From Symmetrospora coprosmae (Eukaryota; Basidiomycota; Cystobasidiomycetes; Symmetrosporaceae), in the NCBI GenBank assembly GCA_008802785.1, contig VUYT01000032.1, positions 1 to 64,000 of the forward strand: a stretch of DNA of 64,000 bases, written 5' to 3'. The notes beneath the pieces were generated by a model. The model searched no databases and was not told the origin of the DNA. It worked only from the letters and a program-made list of their open reading frames with translations. The position numbers and the translations under genes are program-made. Below, in pieces: positions 1 through 11,890 of this stretch. Position 1 is the first letter of the stretch; the number at the start of each line of letters is the position of its first letter.

Positions 1-446
1 CTCCCTCAAGACTTGGAAGAAGATCAAGCCCGTCGCCGGCAAAGGTGAGCGGCGTGTACCTGAGCTGGTTCCGGCGCAAAGAGGACTGCGCAAAGGCTGA
101 CCAAGCTGCAATGATGTCACCAGGTAAACTTGTCGCAGCTTTCCACAACGACCCCATCCTCTCCGCACTGCTGCCCACCACCATCTCCAGCTCGACGATC
201 CTATGCTGGGTGGAGGCTCGTCAGCCCGGCCAGCCCGCACCTGCCCCTGCCCCCATACCCGCTTCCGCACCCGCTGTCGCACCTGCTCCAACTACCTATC
301 AGACTGCCGGTGGCTTGTCAGCCGATGGTCCCGCCCCCATGGTCGGTGGCAGCGCTTCTGCCGATGACCCTCCGGCGCTTTATCCACATCAGATGCCAGT
401 CCCTCGAAGGCCTTTTAGTACCGCTTCTATGCCAGGGGTGTTGTAG
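1..446 (+). CDS. 3' end of an unrecognised gene (partial)
   Basis: Only the C-terminal end is in the window. A first exon runs from the left edge to base 44 and encodes a basic stretch (SLKTWKKIKPVAGK). A GTGAGC donor follows at 45, with acceptors at 123 or 138 that both keep the frame. The last exon reads on to a TAG at 444-446. Its product is rich in Ala, Pro and Ser and ends in PRRPFSTASMPGVL, so the tail is probably disordered. I do not recognise a family and the missing 5' part prevents assignment. The exon choice is inferred from frame and splice signals only. Confidence 0.4.
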   Translation, partial: PSRLGRRSSPSPAKVSGVYLSWFRRKEDCAKADQAAMMSPGKLVAAFHNDPILSALLPTTISSSTILCWVEARQPGQPAPAPAPIPASAPAVAPAPTTYQTAGGLSADGPAPMVGGSASADDPPALYPHQMPVPRRPFSTASMPGVL

Positions 447-727
447 ACAGTTGTTGACGCTCGCTGACCGACCAGCTTGTCTTCCCGTTGTCCTTACTGC
501 GCGAATTCAAAGACTTGGTGCTTCTACTAGAAGGAGGGACATGAGATTCCATCACTAAAAAGTCCGCGAGCGGACTTTCTGCTGGCTGAGGCGCCGACGG
601 CATGAGGTGCATGAGCTGTACCGCTGAGCGAGATACAGTTGTGGCTGACGCATCTTTTCAAAGCATGGCAGAACGCAAAGCTCCGGAAGCTTCATTGCGT
701 GGCTCCATCGTCCCTATATCTTTCTTT

Positions 728-1213
728 TCATTGTCTCCCGATATGCGGTAGTAACCTAGGAGGCCTCACCCATTCACATTGCAGCCTGTCGTACTTCTGA
801 ATTGCATATACAGTCATTACGCAGACTGAGTCACTTTGCGACACTGCTTCCACTCCTATGGGTTCTGGACTTCCCAAAAGGCGAGCACTTGCTCGGACCA
901 CTCCTTGCGGGCGACATTCTCTTAGAGTGCGGGCTTGCTTCCACTCCTCTGAAGCCTCACTCAAATCAAACTCCATTTCCTGCTCCCAGAGGTGGAAGCT
1001 GTAGATGAAGCGCTGCGTAGCTTCCTTGTGGTAAATGAAGTCAGAACGAGTAGTATCCGGCATGGTTGTGGGGCTGCTGCATGCCGTCTTGTTGTCGTTT
1101 CCAATGCTTGAACCCGTTTTGGCGTGCAGCCCTCTCGCACAGACAGCGGCTCGGGCTGACGCAAAGACGGAGAGACGCGCAAAGGAGGAGAGCAGGCACC
1201 CTTTCAAGCGCAC
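728..1213 (-). CDS. possible hypothetical gene, divergent from the NIPA gene
   Basis: An open frame of 161 codons on the minus strand begins 14 bp from the NIPA start codon. Its first 32 residues are rich in Arg, Ser and Ala with no acidic residue (ending ARGLHAK), as in a mitochondrial presequence. A protein-like stretch follows, with FHLWEQEMEFDLSEASEEW about 70-95 residues in. An internal Met at 1063 is a second start candidate. A weak GTGAAT donor near 775 could join to a downstream exon ending at 427. Another reading uses a very short intron near 960. No family is recognised. It may be a real small gene sharing a bidirectional promoter, or a chance open frame in 5' leader DNA. Confidence 0.28.
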   Translation of the reverse strand: MRLKGCLLSSFARLSVFASARAAVCARGLHAKTGSSIGNDNKTACSSPTTMPDTTRSDFIYHKEATQRFIYSFHLWEQEMEFDLSEASEEWKQARTLRECRPQGVVRASARLLGSPEPIGVEAVSQSDSVCVMTVYAIQKYDRLQCEWVRPPRLLPHIGRQ

Positions 1214-1227
1214 TGAACTGGGCAGAG

Positions 1228-3632
1228 ATGGCAGAGGTTGGGGTAGGAGGAGGAGTGGAGCCGACGTACAGCGTCAGCACGCTGGTGTGAGTGCACTGCT
1301 TGCTTGTCTGCCTTGTCTGTGCCCACTCCGTCGGGGTGACGCTCTGAACTCGCATCTCGCTCGTGGCTGGCTGGCTCTCTGGGCGCGTCCATCCCGGTCC
1401 TTCAGGCAAGACAAGTAAGCGAAAGGCAGCAGCAGCGACGAGAGCACAGCCGAGCGTGCTGACTGGCTGCACACACAGATATATCGGACTCGGCCTGGCC
1501 ATTGCCTCGTCGGTCGCCATCGGGACGAGCTTCATCATCACAAAGAAAGGCCTGCAAGATGCCGCGAGCAGGAGCAAGAACAGCGACAGGACCGGGCCCG
1601 TAGACAGCACAGAGTACCTCAAGAACCCGATATGGTGGGCAGGCATGCTGACAAGTGAGTGGGAACTGGCGACGAGATGGCGAAAGAGGCCTCGGGACGG
1701 CCAGCGTCGACGGCTGCCCAAGCAGAGGGCCTGCCGGTCGCAGAAGTACTGGAGCTGCGATTTGGAGATCAATGCGAGCCAGAGTCGCAGCGAGCGACGC
1801 AGCAACCGCTGCGATCGGCCTGCTCCGGGTTCACCTCACAGTGCTGTCATCGCGCTTGCTGGGTCCAGACTTCATCCGCTTCACGGCGCGACGCGCCAAG
1901 GCTCACATCCTGCGCGCGGAGCCCGCTACCTATAACAGGGGTCATGTGGAGCATAGCTGAAGGTCTGAATCCCTTTCTGCACATCTCCCTCCATCGCTGC
2001 TCGACCATCGTGCTCAGTGGCCGTCGGAGAAAGTAAGTGAAACCCTGCTATCGCAAAGGCAGCCTTCCATGGCTGACGCGATGCTGTGTGATCTGCAGTC
2101 GCCAACTTTACTGCATAGTGAGCAGACGAGCGCTCGCAGCTGTCCATGCTAGTCAGGCTGGCCTCTCTGACGCTGTCCACTCCGCCTTGGTCACGCAGCG
2201 CTTTCGCACCACCCGTATGTCTTCAACGGGCGGCGCATAGCCGAAGAGACATTCCATTGAGCCGGATCTGCTTCTGTTCCTGTCCACAGGTCCTAGTTAC
2301 TCCCCTAGGCGCCCTGTCGGTCCTGATTGGCGCGGTGCTTGCGGCGATATTCCTCAATGAAGAGCTTGGGCGAATTGGCGGCATCGGGTGCGCCCTATGC
2401 TTGCTGGGAAGCTTGGTCATTGTGCTGCATGCGCCAGAGGACAAGGAGATCAAGACGGTCGACGAGATCCTCAACTACGCAACGCAACCGGGTGAGCGGC
2501 CTTTTCGTGTTTGCATCTACGCGCGCACAACCTCCGCTGACAGGGCGAGCGAGCGATTTCGATATACCAGGCTTCATGTTCTACTCCCTGTCTTGCCTCG
2601 TCTTCTGCGTTTACATGATCTACAAGGTTGCTCCGCGGCATGGCACGACGAACCCGCTCGTCTACCTCTCGATCTGCTCGCTCGCCGGCAGCATTTCCGT
2701 CATGGCCATCAAGGGCCTCGGCGTCGCACTCAAGCTCACGTTTGCCGGCAACAACCAGTTGACGCACTTCCCGACCTACGTTTTTGGCATCACGGTCGCG
2801 GTATGCATCGCCACTCAGATGAATTACTTCAACAAGGCGCTTGATACCTTCTCCACCAATGTGTGCGTGTGCTCGCCGCGATGAGCCAGAGTATGCTTTC
2901 CGGTCATGACTGACTCTCCCCCTCCACCTTCTTGCCCGTCCCAGAGTCAACCCCATCTACTACGTCTTCTTCTCGACAGCCACTATCCTGGCGTCGATGA
3001 TCCTCTTCCGCGGGCTCAACACGTCCGGCGCCGTCAACTCGGTCTCGCTGATCTGCGGATTCCTCACGACGTTCAGCGGAGTGTACCTGCTCAACCTGTC
3101 GCGGTCCATCCCGTCCGGAGCGTCTGTGGATGAGGACCCGCAGTCGCGGCATCGGCGGCGCGTCTCGCACGGCCTGCTCGAGACAGGCATGCTCAACCCG
3201 CGGATATCCATCTCGTCCGAAGGAGCGCGCGGACACGGGCACGGGCAGGGAAATAGGCACGGCCGCGGGGACAGCTTTGACAGCTTGCCGACGGACGAAG
3301 ACGAGGCATACCCGCTGCGGAACAAGCGGCGGACGAGCCGCGAGCATTATGCAGCGCACGCGCACGCGCACAGCAGTGGCAGCGTGGGCAGCCCGGGCCT
3401 GCGGCAGGGCTCCATCTCGAGCTACAACCACCAGGCCGCGGGATTGAGTAACAGCAGCAGCAGCAATGGTGGCTATGCGGCGGTCGGCGGGACCGATACG
3501 GACAGAGACGATGCTGGTGGAAGGAGAGGGCCGTCCAAGAACGAGGTCGTATTCGACATTGGCAACGACGACGATGACGGGGACCTCATCGGTAGAGAGG
3601 TCTCGCCGACTTCTGGGGGACGGGGGCGGTGA
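1228..3632 (+). CDS. NIPA-family magnesium transporter
   Basis: This is a DUF803/NIPA polytopic transporter, a family that moves Mg2+ across plasma or endosomal membranes. The start MAEVGVGGG at 1228 is chosen because it splices in phase (intron 1287-1478) to YIGLGLAIASSVAIGTSFII, the conserved first membrane helix. Exon 2 is 1479-1654. Three consecutive tiny exons follow at 2018-2032 (15 nt), 2099-2117 (19 nt) and 2199-2214 (16 nt), then 2290-2491, 2544-2862 and 2945-3632. Joined, they restore the family core GMLTMAVGEIANFTAYAFAP then PVLVTPLGALSV. Later helices include PGFMFYSLSC and NPIYYVFF. The last 150 or so residues form a hydrophilic Ser/His/Gly-rich tail (many SSS and HAHAH runs) that is probably cytosolic. 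Family is certain; the micro-exons are inferred from homology and splice signals. Confidence 0.9.
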
Positions 3633-3966
3633 GGACGCCAGCAGCATTCTCGGAGAGGGCGCCGCTTTAAGCAGTCCTCCTCGCGCAATTCAAGCGCTGC
3701 AGTGCGGCGGTTCCGTGCGCTGAGCGAATCGCTCGGTCGTTCCTGTGCAAAGATCTGGCGACGCACCAAGTCGTCCTGGCCCCCTGTACCGAGCTCACTG
3801 TTCCTGTACAAGCATATCCGGACTCACGCCGTCGTTATCACGTCTGTAGTGTTGCTGTTGCAAAGAGACCGTCCGTCACACCGCTGCCTCCGTTGGAAGT
3901 CGCTGGTCACGTTTGCCCTTGAATCCGTCTTGCTCCCTCCTACCTCCGCATCCAGTCTTTGCAGGA
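3633..3966. other. intergenic, NIPA 3' to MMS19 5'
   Basis: Space between two tandem plus-strand genes. It holds the NIPA 3' end and the MMS19 leader. The leader turns pyrimidine-rich just before the start codon (3920-3965). I see no further coding sequence. Confidence 0.5.
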
Positions 3967-6900
3967 ATGAGCGCTTCCGCTTCCACTTCCGAGTCGGCGC
4001 AGGAGCTCGCTGTGCGCTTCCTCGACGCCGGATCCAGCAGCGATGCAGACGCCGCGCCATCGAGCTCGCCCATCGCGAAGCAGCTGGCGGCCATGATCGC
4101 GTCGCGGCAAGCGCACCTCCTCGAGGTCGTGAAGGCGTCAGCGGGGCATTTGACGAGCGAGGACGACAAGAAGCGAGGACGAGGTGTGTGTGTACCTATG
4201 ATCGCGGACTCGTGCATCAACCGCAAGCTGGTGCTGCCGTCCGGCTGTGCCTTCGAACTCCGGTGCACGAAAGAGAGAAAGCTCATGCGTGACTTCATCA
4301 TCCACCTTCACCGCGCAGGTATCGGCCTCCTCGCGCACGTCGTCATCCGATGCCCGAAGGAAGCAGTAAAGCGTCAGGAAGGTGAGGCTAACGCACCGTC
4401 AGGCCCCGGCACCGTTGCGCTGTGCCGGTGCAGCCGCAAAGACCAAAAAAAGCTGAGGAGACATATGACGATGCGCTTCTGTCGCCATCCCTCCATCGCA
4501 TCGGTGCAGGCAAGACGCTTTCCGAGTTCTTTATCTCGTCACTCAGCTCGCCCGTCAGCGAAGATGTCCTGGTTCCAGCACTTGAAGGCCTCGCCGCTCT
4601 GGCGAAGCTGCCGAGCTTTGGAGCTACAGAGGCTCAGACAGTTGCCAAGACGTGCGTACACCGGATGGTCGGCTTGCGATACCGCTTCGGCAGGCAGGCT
4701 GACAATGTCGAGCGAATTGTGCCGCTCTCAGCATCTTTGCGAATGTCGACCTGCACGGCCGGCCGCAAACGACCAGATATTTTTGCTACTGCCTTTTCGA
4801 CGTGCTCCTTGCGTATCAGCGTGCCGGTCAGTGACGCTCCGCTTCCGTCTAAAGGCCGATGCTCTCGCGTGCTGACTCTATGCCTCATCACTCTCACCAG
4901 CCCTCAAGAAGATGGGCAAGCCCTTCCTGACCGGGTACTGCGCGCTCGTCACTGGCGAGAAAGACCCGCGCAACCTCCGCCTCGCCTTCTCCATTGCCAA
5001 GATTCTAATTCTGGAATTCGACATCGCCGACAATGTTCAGGTGAGAGCCGCTCGTAAGCTAACCGCTTATCTCGCGTACGTTCACTGACTTTATCGCCAC
5101 CTGAACCCACAGGAGCTCTTCGACATCACCTTCTGCTACTTTCCCATCACCTTCACGCCGCCACCGAACGATCCTTACGGTATCACCAGCGAGCAACTGC
5201 AAGGTTCTCTGCGGTAAGCACCCGGACCGGGCCACGTAGACCATCTCAGGCTGCTCAGGCTGACCGAAAGCGGTGCTTTACAGCGATTGCCTGAGCGCGA
5301 CACCGCGCTTCGGTCCTTTAGCCCTGCCCCTCTTCCTCGAGAAGCTGCAAGCGACAAGCAATACCGCCAAGAAGCAGACGCTACAAGCCTTTGTTGCTGC
5401 TTTCCCGGTGTACGGGAAGGCCGTCGTCACGCCGGACGCTGTGACGATTTGGGAAGCAATCAGCATGGAGGTGAGCACGGGACGTCGAGCTTATCTACCA
5501 GCGAGCAGATCTGCTGATCCGGGACCACAATGCCACTGCCGCTGCTCCCTTCAGATTTATCATGCATCTGATAGCGAGATGGAAGAGCATGCGCTTAAAG
5601 CGCTCAAGGCTCTCCTCGAGACGCTATACCCGGACGGCACAGAAGAAGCAGTGTCGCATGATGCAACGAAGAGTGTTGCCCGCCGATTGAGCGATGCATG
5701 CTTGCTGGAGCTCAAGGACTCCAACAAGAGCAATGCGAAGCCCGCGTCGCGCATACTTGCACGAGCCATCTCAGCTTCCGGTGCGTGAACTTCGTTTCGC
5801 CGCGAGAAGATGCTGTCGCGCTGATAGCATCGCACAACCACCCTGCTTGAGCAGGCATGTTGGCGCGATACCTCGTGCCGAAGGCGTTCGGGCAGCTCTT
5901 GCATATCTACAAAGTCCCCGATGAGATTCAGCAACGGCCGGCACTCTTCATCGTTATGGCACGCTTGCTCGAACAGCTGCGCGAGTGTCCCGTGGCGAAC
6001 ACTGCCGAACCCTTCCTCGACTTCCGCGAAGAGGTCCTCAGTCTTTGCACTTCCAGCCTCGCCTTGTCTACGACAGGATCGCAGGCGCTCGACTGTCTGG
6101 TCCAGCTGGTCCAATTACCGGGCTGCTTGGACGGTGACGAGCTTGTATTTGCGCTCCAAAGCATCACGAGCTTGCTTGTGAGTGTCGGCTCGCCGGACGT
6201 GGGCGAGGATGCGAGTGCTGCGGCGCTCGATGGCCTTGCGTCCGTATCGCAGCTCTTTCCAAAGCGGATAGAGGAGACAGTCCTCCCGTCCCTCTTTGGG
6301 CGACTGCCAGATCGAGCGCCGTCGATCAACGACCACCCCGCCATTGCCAGCTATCGACTTGCCCTCGCATGCCTAGCGACGTTATGTGTTCTGCCAGAGC
6401 TGTTTGAGGTACTCCTCATCCGCCTCCTCTCCCGCCTCGAGTCCACATGCAACTTCAAGACAGAGGAACCTGCCCAACACGCCCAGAATACCCTCTACGC
6501 GCATCATCTCCTCACCACTCTGCGCGTCGTCCTCGAGAAGAAGATCGCTGCGGGCCACAAGGACGTGGCCATCCGGGCAACGAGCATCACCAGCAGGCTC
6601 TACGGCCTGTTCATCCCGCCGACATTGACAAATGAAGAAATCAGAACTGCCGCGACGGAGCCAAGAATCCTTGAAGACGCGGGGCGTATCCTGATGCTCC
6701 TCGTACAGCAACTGGACGAAAAGTGAGACACTTGCGATTGCTTCGCTCGGCCTGTAGACAGCCTCTGTTTCGTTTCTGCCAAGCTGACATGCCGCTGCGC
6801 CGCCTTCTAGAGCTCAGCGTGATCTAAATACCGCTCTGCGGCTTGCTTACTTCGAAAATAAACCGACCGGCTTGCTCGGTGGCAGCCCGAAGAAAGCGTC

Positions 6901-8349
6901 CGAACGCTCGTTGACGCCATTTGGCCCAGGCGCATCAACATCGCAGATCAATCTCGTTCTTCTGTATGCATTTCCGCTGTATGCCGTGCGAAAGGAGGTG
7001 GGCCTACATCGATGGGCAGACTGCTTCCCTCGCTCTGAACTGATCTCTAGCGTCCTTCCAGGTCTTCGATTCGCCACAAGACCTGTCACGGCTATGCGAG
7101 ACGCTCCTGGTCGAGGCGCTCCCGCGCTGGTCGGGGGCGCGACCGTTTGAGCCTTCGTGCAAGCTGCTAGCGTCTCTGCTGAACAAGAGGGCAGACAGTA
7201 CGTGCTTAGGCTGCTTATGCAGTAAATTGTATTTGCGCGCTGACCCTGGTCGCTCGTTCAGGCCTGCCGGACTTCGTCGATGTCACCTTGCCAGCGTTCT
7301 GGGACGAACGGATAGGCACCGTCATGGCCGATTCCAACTCACGGAAAGCAGCATTGACTGTCTGGGCCTGGGTAGGCTGAGAGCATCTCAAATATAGTGC
7401 TCCAGTAATAGTACTGACAGCCAGATGGTCTGCTGTTCCCAGAGTATGCGCGGTCTCATTGTCCGCAGTGACAATCGCGCATATGACGGTGTAGCGAAGC
7501 TGGTGTCGCTCTTTGCAGATGAGGGCCTGAGCAAGGCTGCAGCGCGCACAATGGCAATCTTAAGCAAAGATAACGATGCTGTTCTCACCAAGGAGAATGG
7601 AGCGGTCATTCGAGTGGGTCCGGGCCTTTACTGTCCTGACGCGCATGGTGGAGATAACTAATGTAATTCACGTATCAGCTTCTGTACAAGCAGCGCTTCT
7701 TCTCCTTCATTCTGCCTAAGCTTGTTCATGGATACCATGCGGCTTCCACAGGTGACTCTGCCGCTCCGTGGACTCGCCTTTCCACCTTGCTGATTGGTTT
7801 GCCTCCGTAGATGCGAGCAAAGCAACTCCGTACCTAGTTGGCCTCTCGTGCCTGCTACAGAGCATGCCCAAGCAGACCATCATCACCGAACTGCCAAAGC
7901 TCTTGCCGCTCCTGATGCGCGCCCTCGAGCTGCCGGAACTCGATCTCCGAGCCCACGTCATCGACACGCTCGCACTTCTCGTCAGAGACACGCCGGACGC
8001 AGTCAAGCACCAGGCGTCGACGCTCGTCGGCCTGCTGCTGAAGAACGCCACGTGTACCGACCCTGCAAGGGACAGCGAAGCTTTCGTGGTGAGCACAGCT
8101 ACCTCCTGTTGCTGAATCCTCCTCGCCCTGCCCATTGCTGACGTTAATCTGGCGCCTGCATAGCAACTCCGCGTGTCTGCCCTCGGATGCCTCACGGTCT
8201 TTCCGGACACGATCGACTGGCTCGCCCTGCACCAGCAGAAGGCTCCAGTCCTCAAAGCGCTCGGTGCGATTGTCGATGACAGGAAGAAGCGAGTCAGAAA
8301 GGAGGCGGTGGACTGTAGGACGCGGTGGTTCCTCTTCAAGGCACCGTAG
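3967..8349 (+). CDS. MMS19: MMS19/Met18, cytosolic Fe-S targeting factor
   Basis: MMS19 is a HEAT-repeat scaffold of the cytosolic iron-sulfur assembly targeting complex. It delivers Fe-S clusters to DNA repair and replication enzymes such as XPD. The start at 3967 ([20 protein letters not shown]) leads to [10 protein letters not shown], a conserved N-terminal motif. Further recognisable blocks are [20 protein letters not shown] near 4525, [20 protein letters not shown] near 4940, [18 protein letters not shown] near 5135, a long uninterrupted helical exon 5857-6726, and the C-terminal HEAT region from about 7800. The gene ends [18 protein letters not shown], matching the family end, with TAG at 8347-8349. 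At least ten short introns split it; some internal boundaries, especially at 4180-4500 and 6730-7700, I could not fix. It is convergent with the UBC7 gene. Confidence 0.88.
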
Positions 8350-8473
8350 GGCAGTCACGCATTCGTACAACGTCAACGGACAAAATGCGAATCGGCTAGC
8401 ATATATGTGCCCACTTGTGATAACATCGCAAGTCTCGTGCAGGAAAGACCAGTCATTTAGAGAAGCGCTGGGT

Positions 8474-9507
8474 TCAGGCAGAAGCGGGCAGCCCGAGCTG
8501 TTGCCGAACAAAATTCCGCACGGTCTTCTCGTACTGCTTGCGGTCGTCCCGGTAGATCTTCTGTGTAGCGTATGTGGACCATAGACGCATTCAGCGCGGT
8601 TGCATTTGAGCAGAAATGTATCAGCAACGGCGGCGAGATGCGCCAAACCCCGCATGTTCACGCACGCAAGCGTCGATGTTTGCGCCAGACTCGATATTGG
8701 GTTCTGCGTTGTCAAGTTGATCACGTCAGTCGGGCATGTCCGCTGTCGGAGACGGCTGGCTCTGTGTCGGCACATACCTGACAGCATGCTTAGCACGCTA
8801 AGCAGGATGGAATTGACGTTCTGAACCGGCGACCAGCGTTCGGACGCCAGCTCGTAGTGGTTCGGATCATCGCCCGGAGAGTGGAGAATCGAGATGCATA
8901 CATTGCCGTCCGCGTAGACTGTATTGGGACGTGCGGTCAGCGAGCATGGATGCGTGAGACACGCGGCAGGTACTGTACGCACTGTTCGGATGTAGCAGAG
9001 GCTAAGCGGATGGTGTATGTCAGTCGAGTAGCAGCGACAGCGCTACTGTGTCGGATCTAGCCCTCACTGGGTCAAAGCGCATCTGGGTACAAATCGAGGT
9101 AAGGGTGTCAGATTAAGACCGGAAGAGACTCGGCGCTTGAACTGACCTTGGGTGGGTTCAGGGGATAGTCCTTGGGAAACGAGAGCCTGGCTCTGAAGAC
9201 GCCTCCTTCGAAGGGGGTGTCGTCTGGGCCTTGAATGTAGGCTTCCCACTCGAAGAAGTTGTTCTCGTCGATGGGCCCTGGCGCGCAGCCGAACGGGACG
9301 TCAATGACACAGTGAAGGAGCGCAGGGCAATCAGCATTGAGCCCACCTGCTATGAACATGTCTTGCGAGTCTCCGTTGCGCGTCAATTGGCGGTACTAGC
9401 GACACGGCGGCGTCAGCGGAGCGTCTTGCGAAGGCCTTCCGCTGATCTAATGCTCTAACCTCATTTGCGAGTCGCTTCGTCGCTGTGGATGCCTGTGCTC
9501 GGTTCAT
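8474..9507 (-). CDS. UBC7: ubiquitin-conjugating enzyme E2, Ubc7/UBE2G2 type
   Basis: Ubc7 is the E2 of ER-associated degradation. The joined product starts [16 protein letters not shown], continues [20 protein letters not shown], then [20 protein letters not shown], and the catalytic stretch is [20 protein letters not shown] with active-site Cys in NVCIS. The insertion [16 protein letters not shown] is the acidic loop typical of Ubc7 and Cdc34 enzymes. The end is [11 protein letters not shown]. Two tiny exons carry the middle: 9068-9082 (15 nt, MRFDP) and 8983-9001 (19 nt, PLLHPN). The open stretch that reads through [11 protein letters not shown] is an intron. The start codon faces the phosphatase gene 141 bp away, implying a shared promoter. 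Confidence 0.92.
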
Positions 9508-9648
9508 GATGTCTGCGGTGTACCTTAGGTGCTCCAAGCGGAGCGGAGGCAACCCGAGAAACGTCCAACGCCTGTGCCTGAATCACAGGTCCCGTCGCTC
9601 ACCCTCTCTTGCTGATATGCCTACAGAAGCACGATTCGACTCCTCGTA

Positions 9649-11229
9649 ATGCCACGTACAAGGAACAGGATGCGGCCCATCTTGATTCTGTCCGCACTGG
9701 CCCTCCTGTATCACTGGGCATTTGGTCTTCCAAGCTTTGGGTCTGTGCAGCACCACCTCGCGAAGACTGGCATCCTCGTCACACCTGATCGGGATGGAGG
9801 TCTCGCTGCTGGCAGAGGCGGACTGAATGCGCCACACGGACACGACTTCTCCGTCCCCTGGGAGAAGCGCATCGTTGCCGTTGGTGGTTCGTGCGCGAGA
9901 TTCGGTGCGGCCTGCTTGAGCCGGCTCAGTACTGACTCGTCTGTCTATCGCTTGCTACGATGATCAGATCTGCACGGGGACCTTTCGCATGCTCTGAGAG
10001 TCCTCCGCGCCGCATCGCTCGTCGACCACCGAGGCTACTGGATCGGCGGGGCCGCAACGCTCGTGCAGACAGGCGATATCGTGGACAGAGGGCGCGATAC
10101 CATCGCGCTGTACAGGCTTTTTGACACGCTTCGAGTGCAAGCGCAAGATAGTGGCGGAGAAGTCATCTCGCTACTCGGTAATCACGAGGTGAGATTTTGG
10201 CACTGGCACGAGGTGCCGTCATCGCTATAATGGCCCCGGCTGACATCTGGTACCTTACAGCTCATGAACGCAATGGGCGACTGGCGATATGTCACAAAGG
10301 TACTCTCATTCCTGCTCGACCGAACGCCGGCCCCCGACCTGACAGCAAGCTGTCCATCTACCAGGACGACATCGCAACCTTTGGCGGCGAGGAGAGCCGC
10401 CGTAAGGCATTCTCGTCTGGCTGGATCGGCCAGGTGCGTTTCTTGAGCAGCTCTGCTGCACCTAATGGGCTTGTGTTCTGACTCGTGGCACGCACGCCAG
10501 TCCTTTCTTGCCAATTATTCTATAGCTGCTCGAGTGCCTTACTATCCGTCCGACGCGTCACCTCTACACTCGACGCCTCAGCACGAGCTGGAGTCGCCCT
10601 TTGTCGCCTCCTCTGTCGTGGCAGTGCACGGCGGGATACACCCATCCTGGGCGGATGTGTCGCGCATCAACGAGGTCGGCAGTCGTTTCGTAGACAGGCT
10701 CGTCAACCCGAAACTGCCCGGCCAGCTGTACCTGCCGCGAGACACCCCAGATGATGAGAAAGACCTATACTCTGCGACAGGTGCGGGTCCAGAAGCTACT
10801 GGACATTCTCGTTTGACCGAGCACTTCTCACGCATTCCAACCCATCCCCATGCCGCCGTGTCTTACCCTTCAGGCCCGCTGTGGTATCGAGGATACGCCC
10901 TCGACGACGAGGCTGATGGCATCTGCGCTCAGGCGGAACAAGTCCTGCGAAGCGTCAATGCGACACGCTTTATCATGGGCCACACGCCGCAGTTCAAGGG
11001 CATCCTGCCGCGGTGTCGGGGTAAGATCATCATTATTGACACTGGGATCAGTTCAGCGTATGGCGGAGTCCTGAGTGCGCTAGAGATCCTGTACTCGCTC
11101 ACGCCGGTCTTGGACGACGACGGGGAAGCAGTGCAGCCGGGCAAAGTCACCGAGAAGGAGACTGTCACCGCGCTTTACGAGGGAAGGAAGCAGGTCATCG
11201 CAAAGAAGGAGAGGGTCGTCCAGTTGTAA
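9649..11229 (+). CDS. membrane-anchored calcineurin-like metallophosphatase
   Basis: The PPP-like metal-dependent phosphatase motifs are all present in order: GDLHGDLSHA (formed across an intron near 9900-9967), GDIVDRG, LLGNHELMNAMGDW, VAVHGGIHPSW and IMGHTPQFKG. These supply the His, Asp and Asn ligands of the two-metal site. Residues about 8-28 (RPILILSALALLYHWAFGLP) form one hydrophobic segment after a basic N-terminus, so the enzyme is probably a type II membrane or secretory-pathway protein. The layout resembles Shewanella-like/bacterial-type phosphatases found in fungi and plants rather than PP1 or PP2A. The substrate is unknown. Its stop lies 77 bp from the stop of the convergent TFB5 gene. 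Confidence 0.85.
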
Positions 11230-11306
11230 TTGGCAGCAAGCTGGTCTTGCGTGACGCCGGTGATGTAGCAACAACAACGACAGATAGCCAGAATGGGAAT
11301 GTCCAG

Positions 11307-11755
11307 TCAGATGTCAACGACGAAGGTATTCTTTTCGAGCTAGACATCGCGCATAGAAGAAGGTCACGGTAAATGGCAGCGGTCAGCTGTGATACGTGTT
11401 TGTCCGGCCGGTTCGGGATATGGCACACCTCCTCCTCCAAATGTTGCTTGATCATGTCGAGCGAGTCGGCCGAGACGAGGAGGTGCGTCTCATCCAGATC
11501 CTGAATAATGAAGTGCTTGTCCTCGTCCATCTGCAGAATGAGCTGCTTGACGGGCGGGTCCCTGCGAAGAAACTGTAGCTCTTCAGCCCCGGCTTCTCTG
11601 AATAGATGTCTGTCTGTCCGAGCTCTCCAAGACCCGCTCGCTCACGTCGTTATGAGCACGCCTGGAATGCGATGGTATAGATCAGTATAGCCCATAATTC
11701 CCGCAGCGATGCACTCTTGCTAATTGCTCTGCGCACCCTTGATGGCTCTCACCAT
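11307..11755 (-). CDS. TFB5: TFIIH subunit Tfb5 (TTDA)
   Basis: Tfb5 is the smallest core TFIIH subunit. It stabilises Tfb2 and stimulates the XPB translocase in nucleotide excision repair. Four exons join to a 66-residue protein, close to human (71) and yeast (72): MVRAIKGVLITTDPPVKQLI, then LQMDEDKHFIIQDLDETHLL, then VSADSLDMIKQHLEEELEKN, then TFVVDI. The first exon ends at a GTGCGC donor after AIKG. The second is a short exon encoding VLITT. The third holds FIIQDLDETH, the family signature. The last begins LEKNTF. It is head-to-head with the PAC1-like gene 135 bp away. Confidence 0.93.
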
Positions 11756-11890
11756 GATTGCGGCCCTGGTCTTACTGTGTGCGGACCCGGTTGCCACGGA
11801 GGAGAGCCGCGACCTGTCGAACCGGCGGGGGTCAGCGTCATCATCGCTTCCGTATAAGCTACTGTCCCGTCAACACACCAAACACAAGCA

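Noticed and set aside
1041-1805. 254-codon minus-strand frame over the NIPA 5' end
   Set aside because: It overlaps conserved NIPA exons in antisense and shows no domain. The shorter frame at 728-1213 looks more protein-like.
7855-8982. 375-codon minus-strand frame
   Set aside because: It mixes antisense MMS19, UBC7 intron and one true UBC7 exon. The true product needs splicing.
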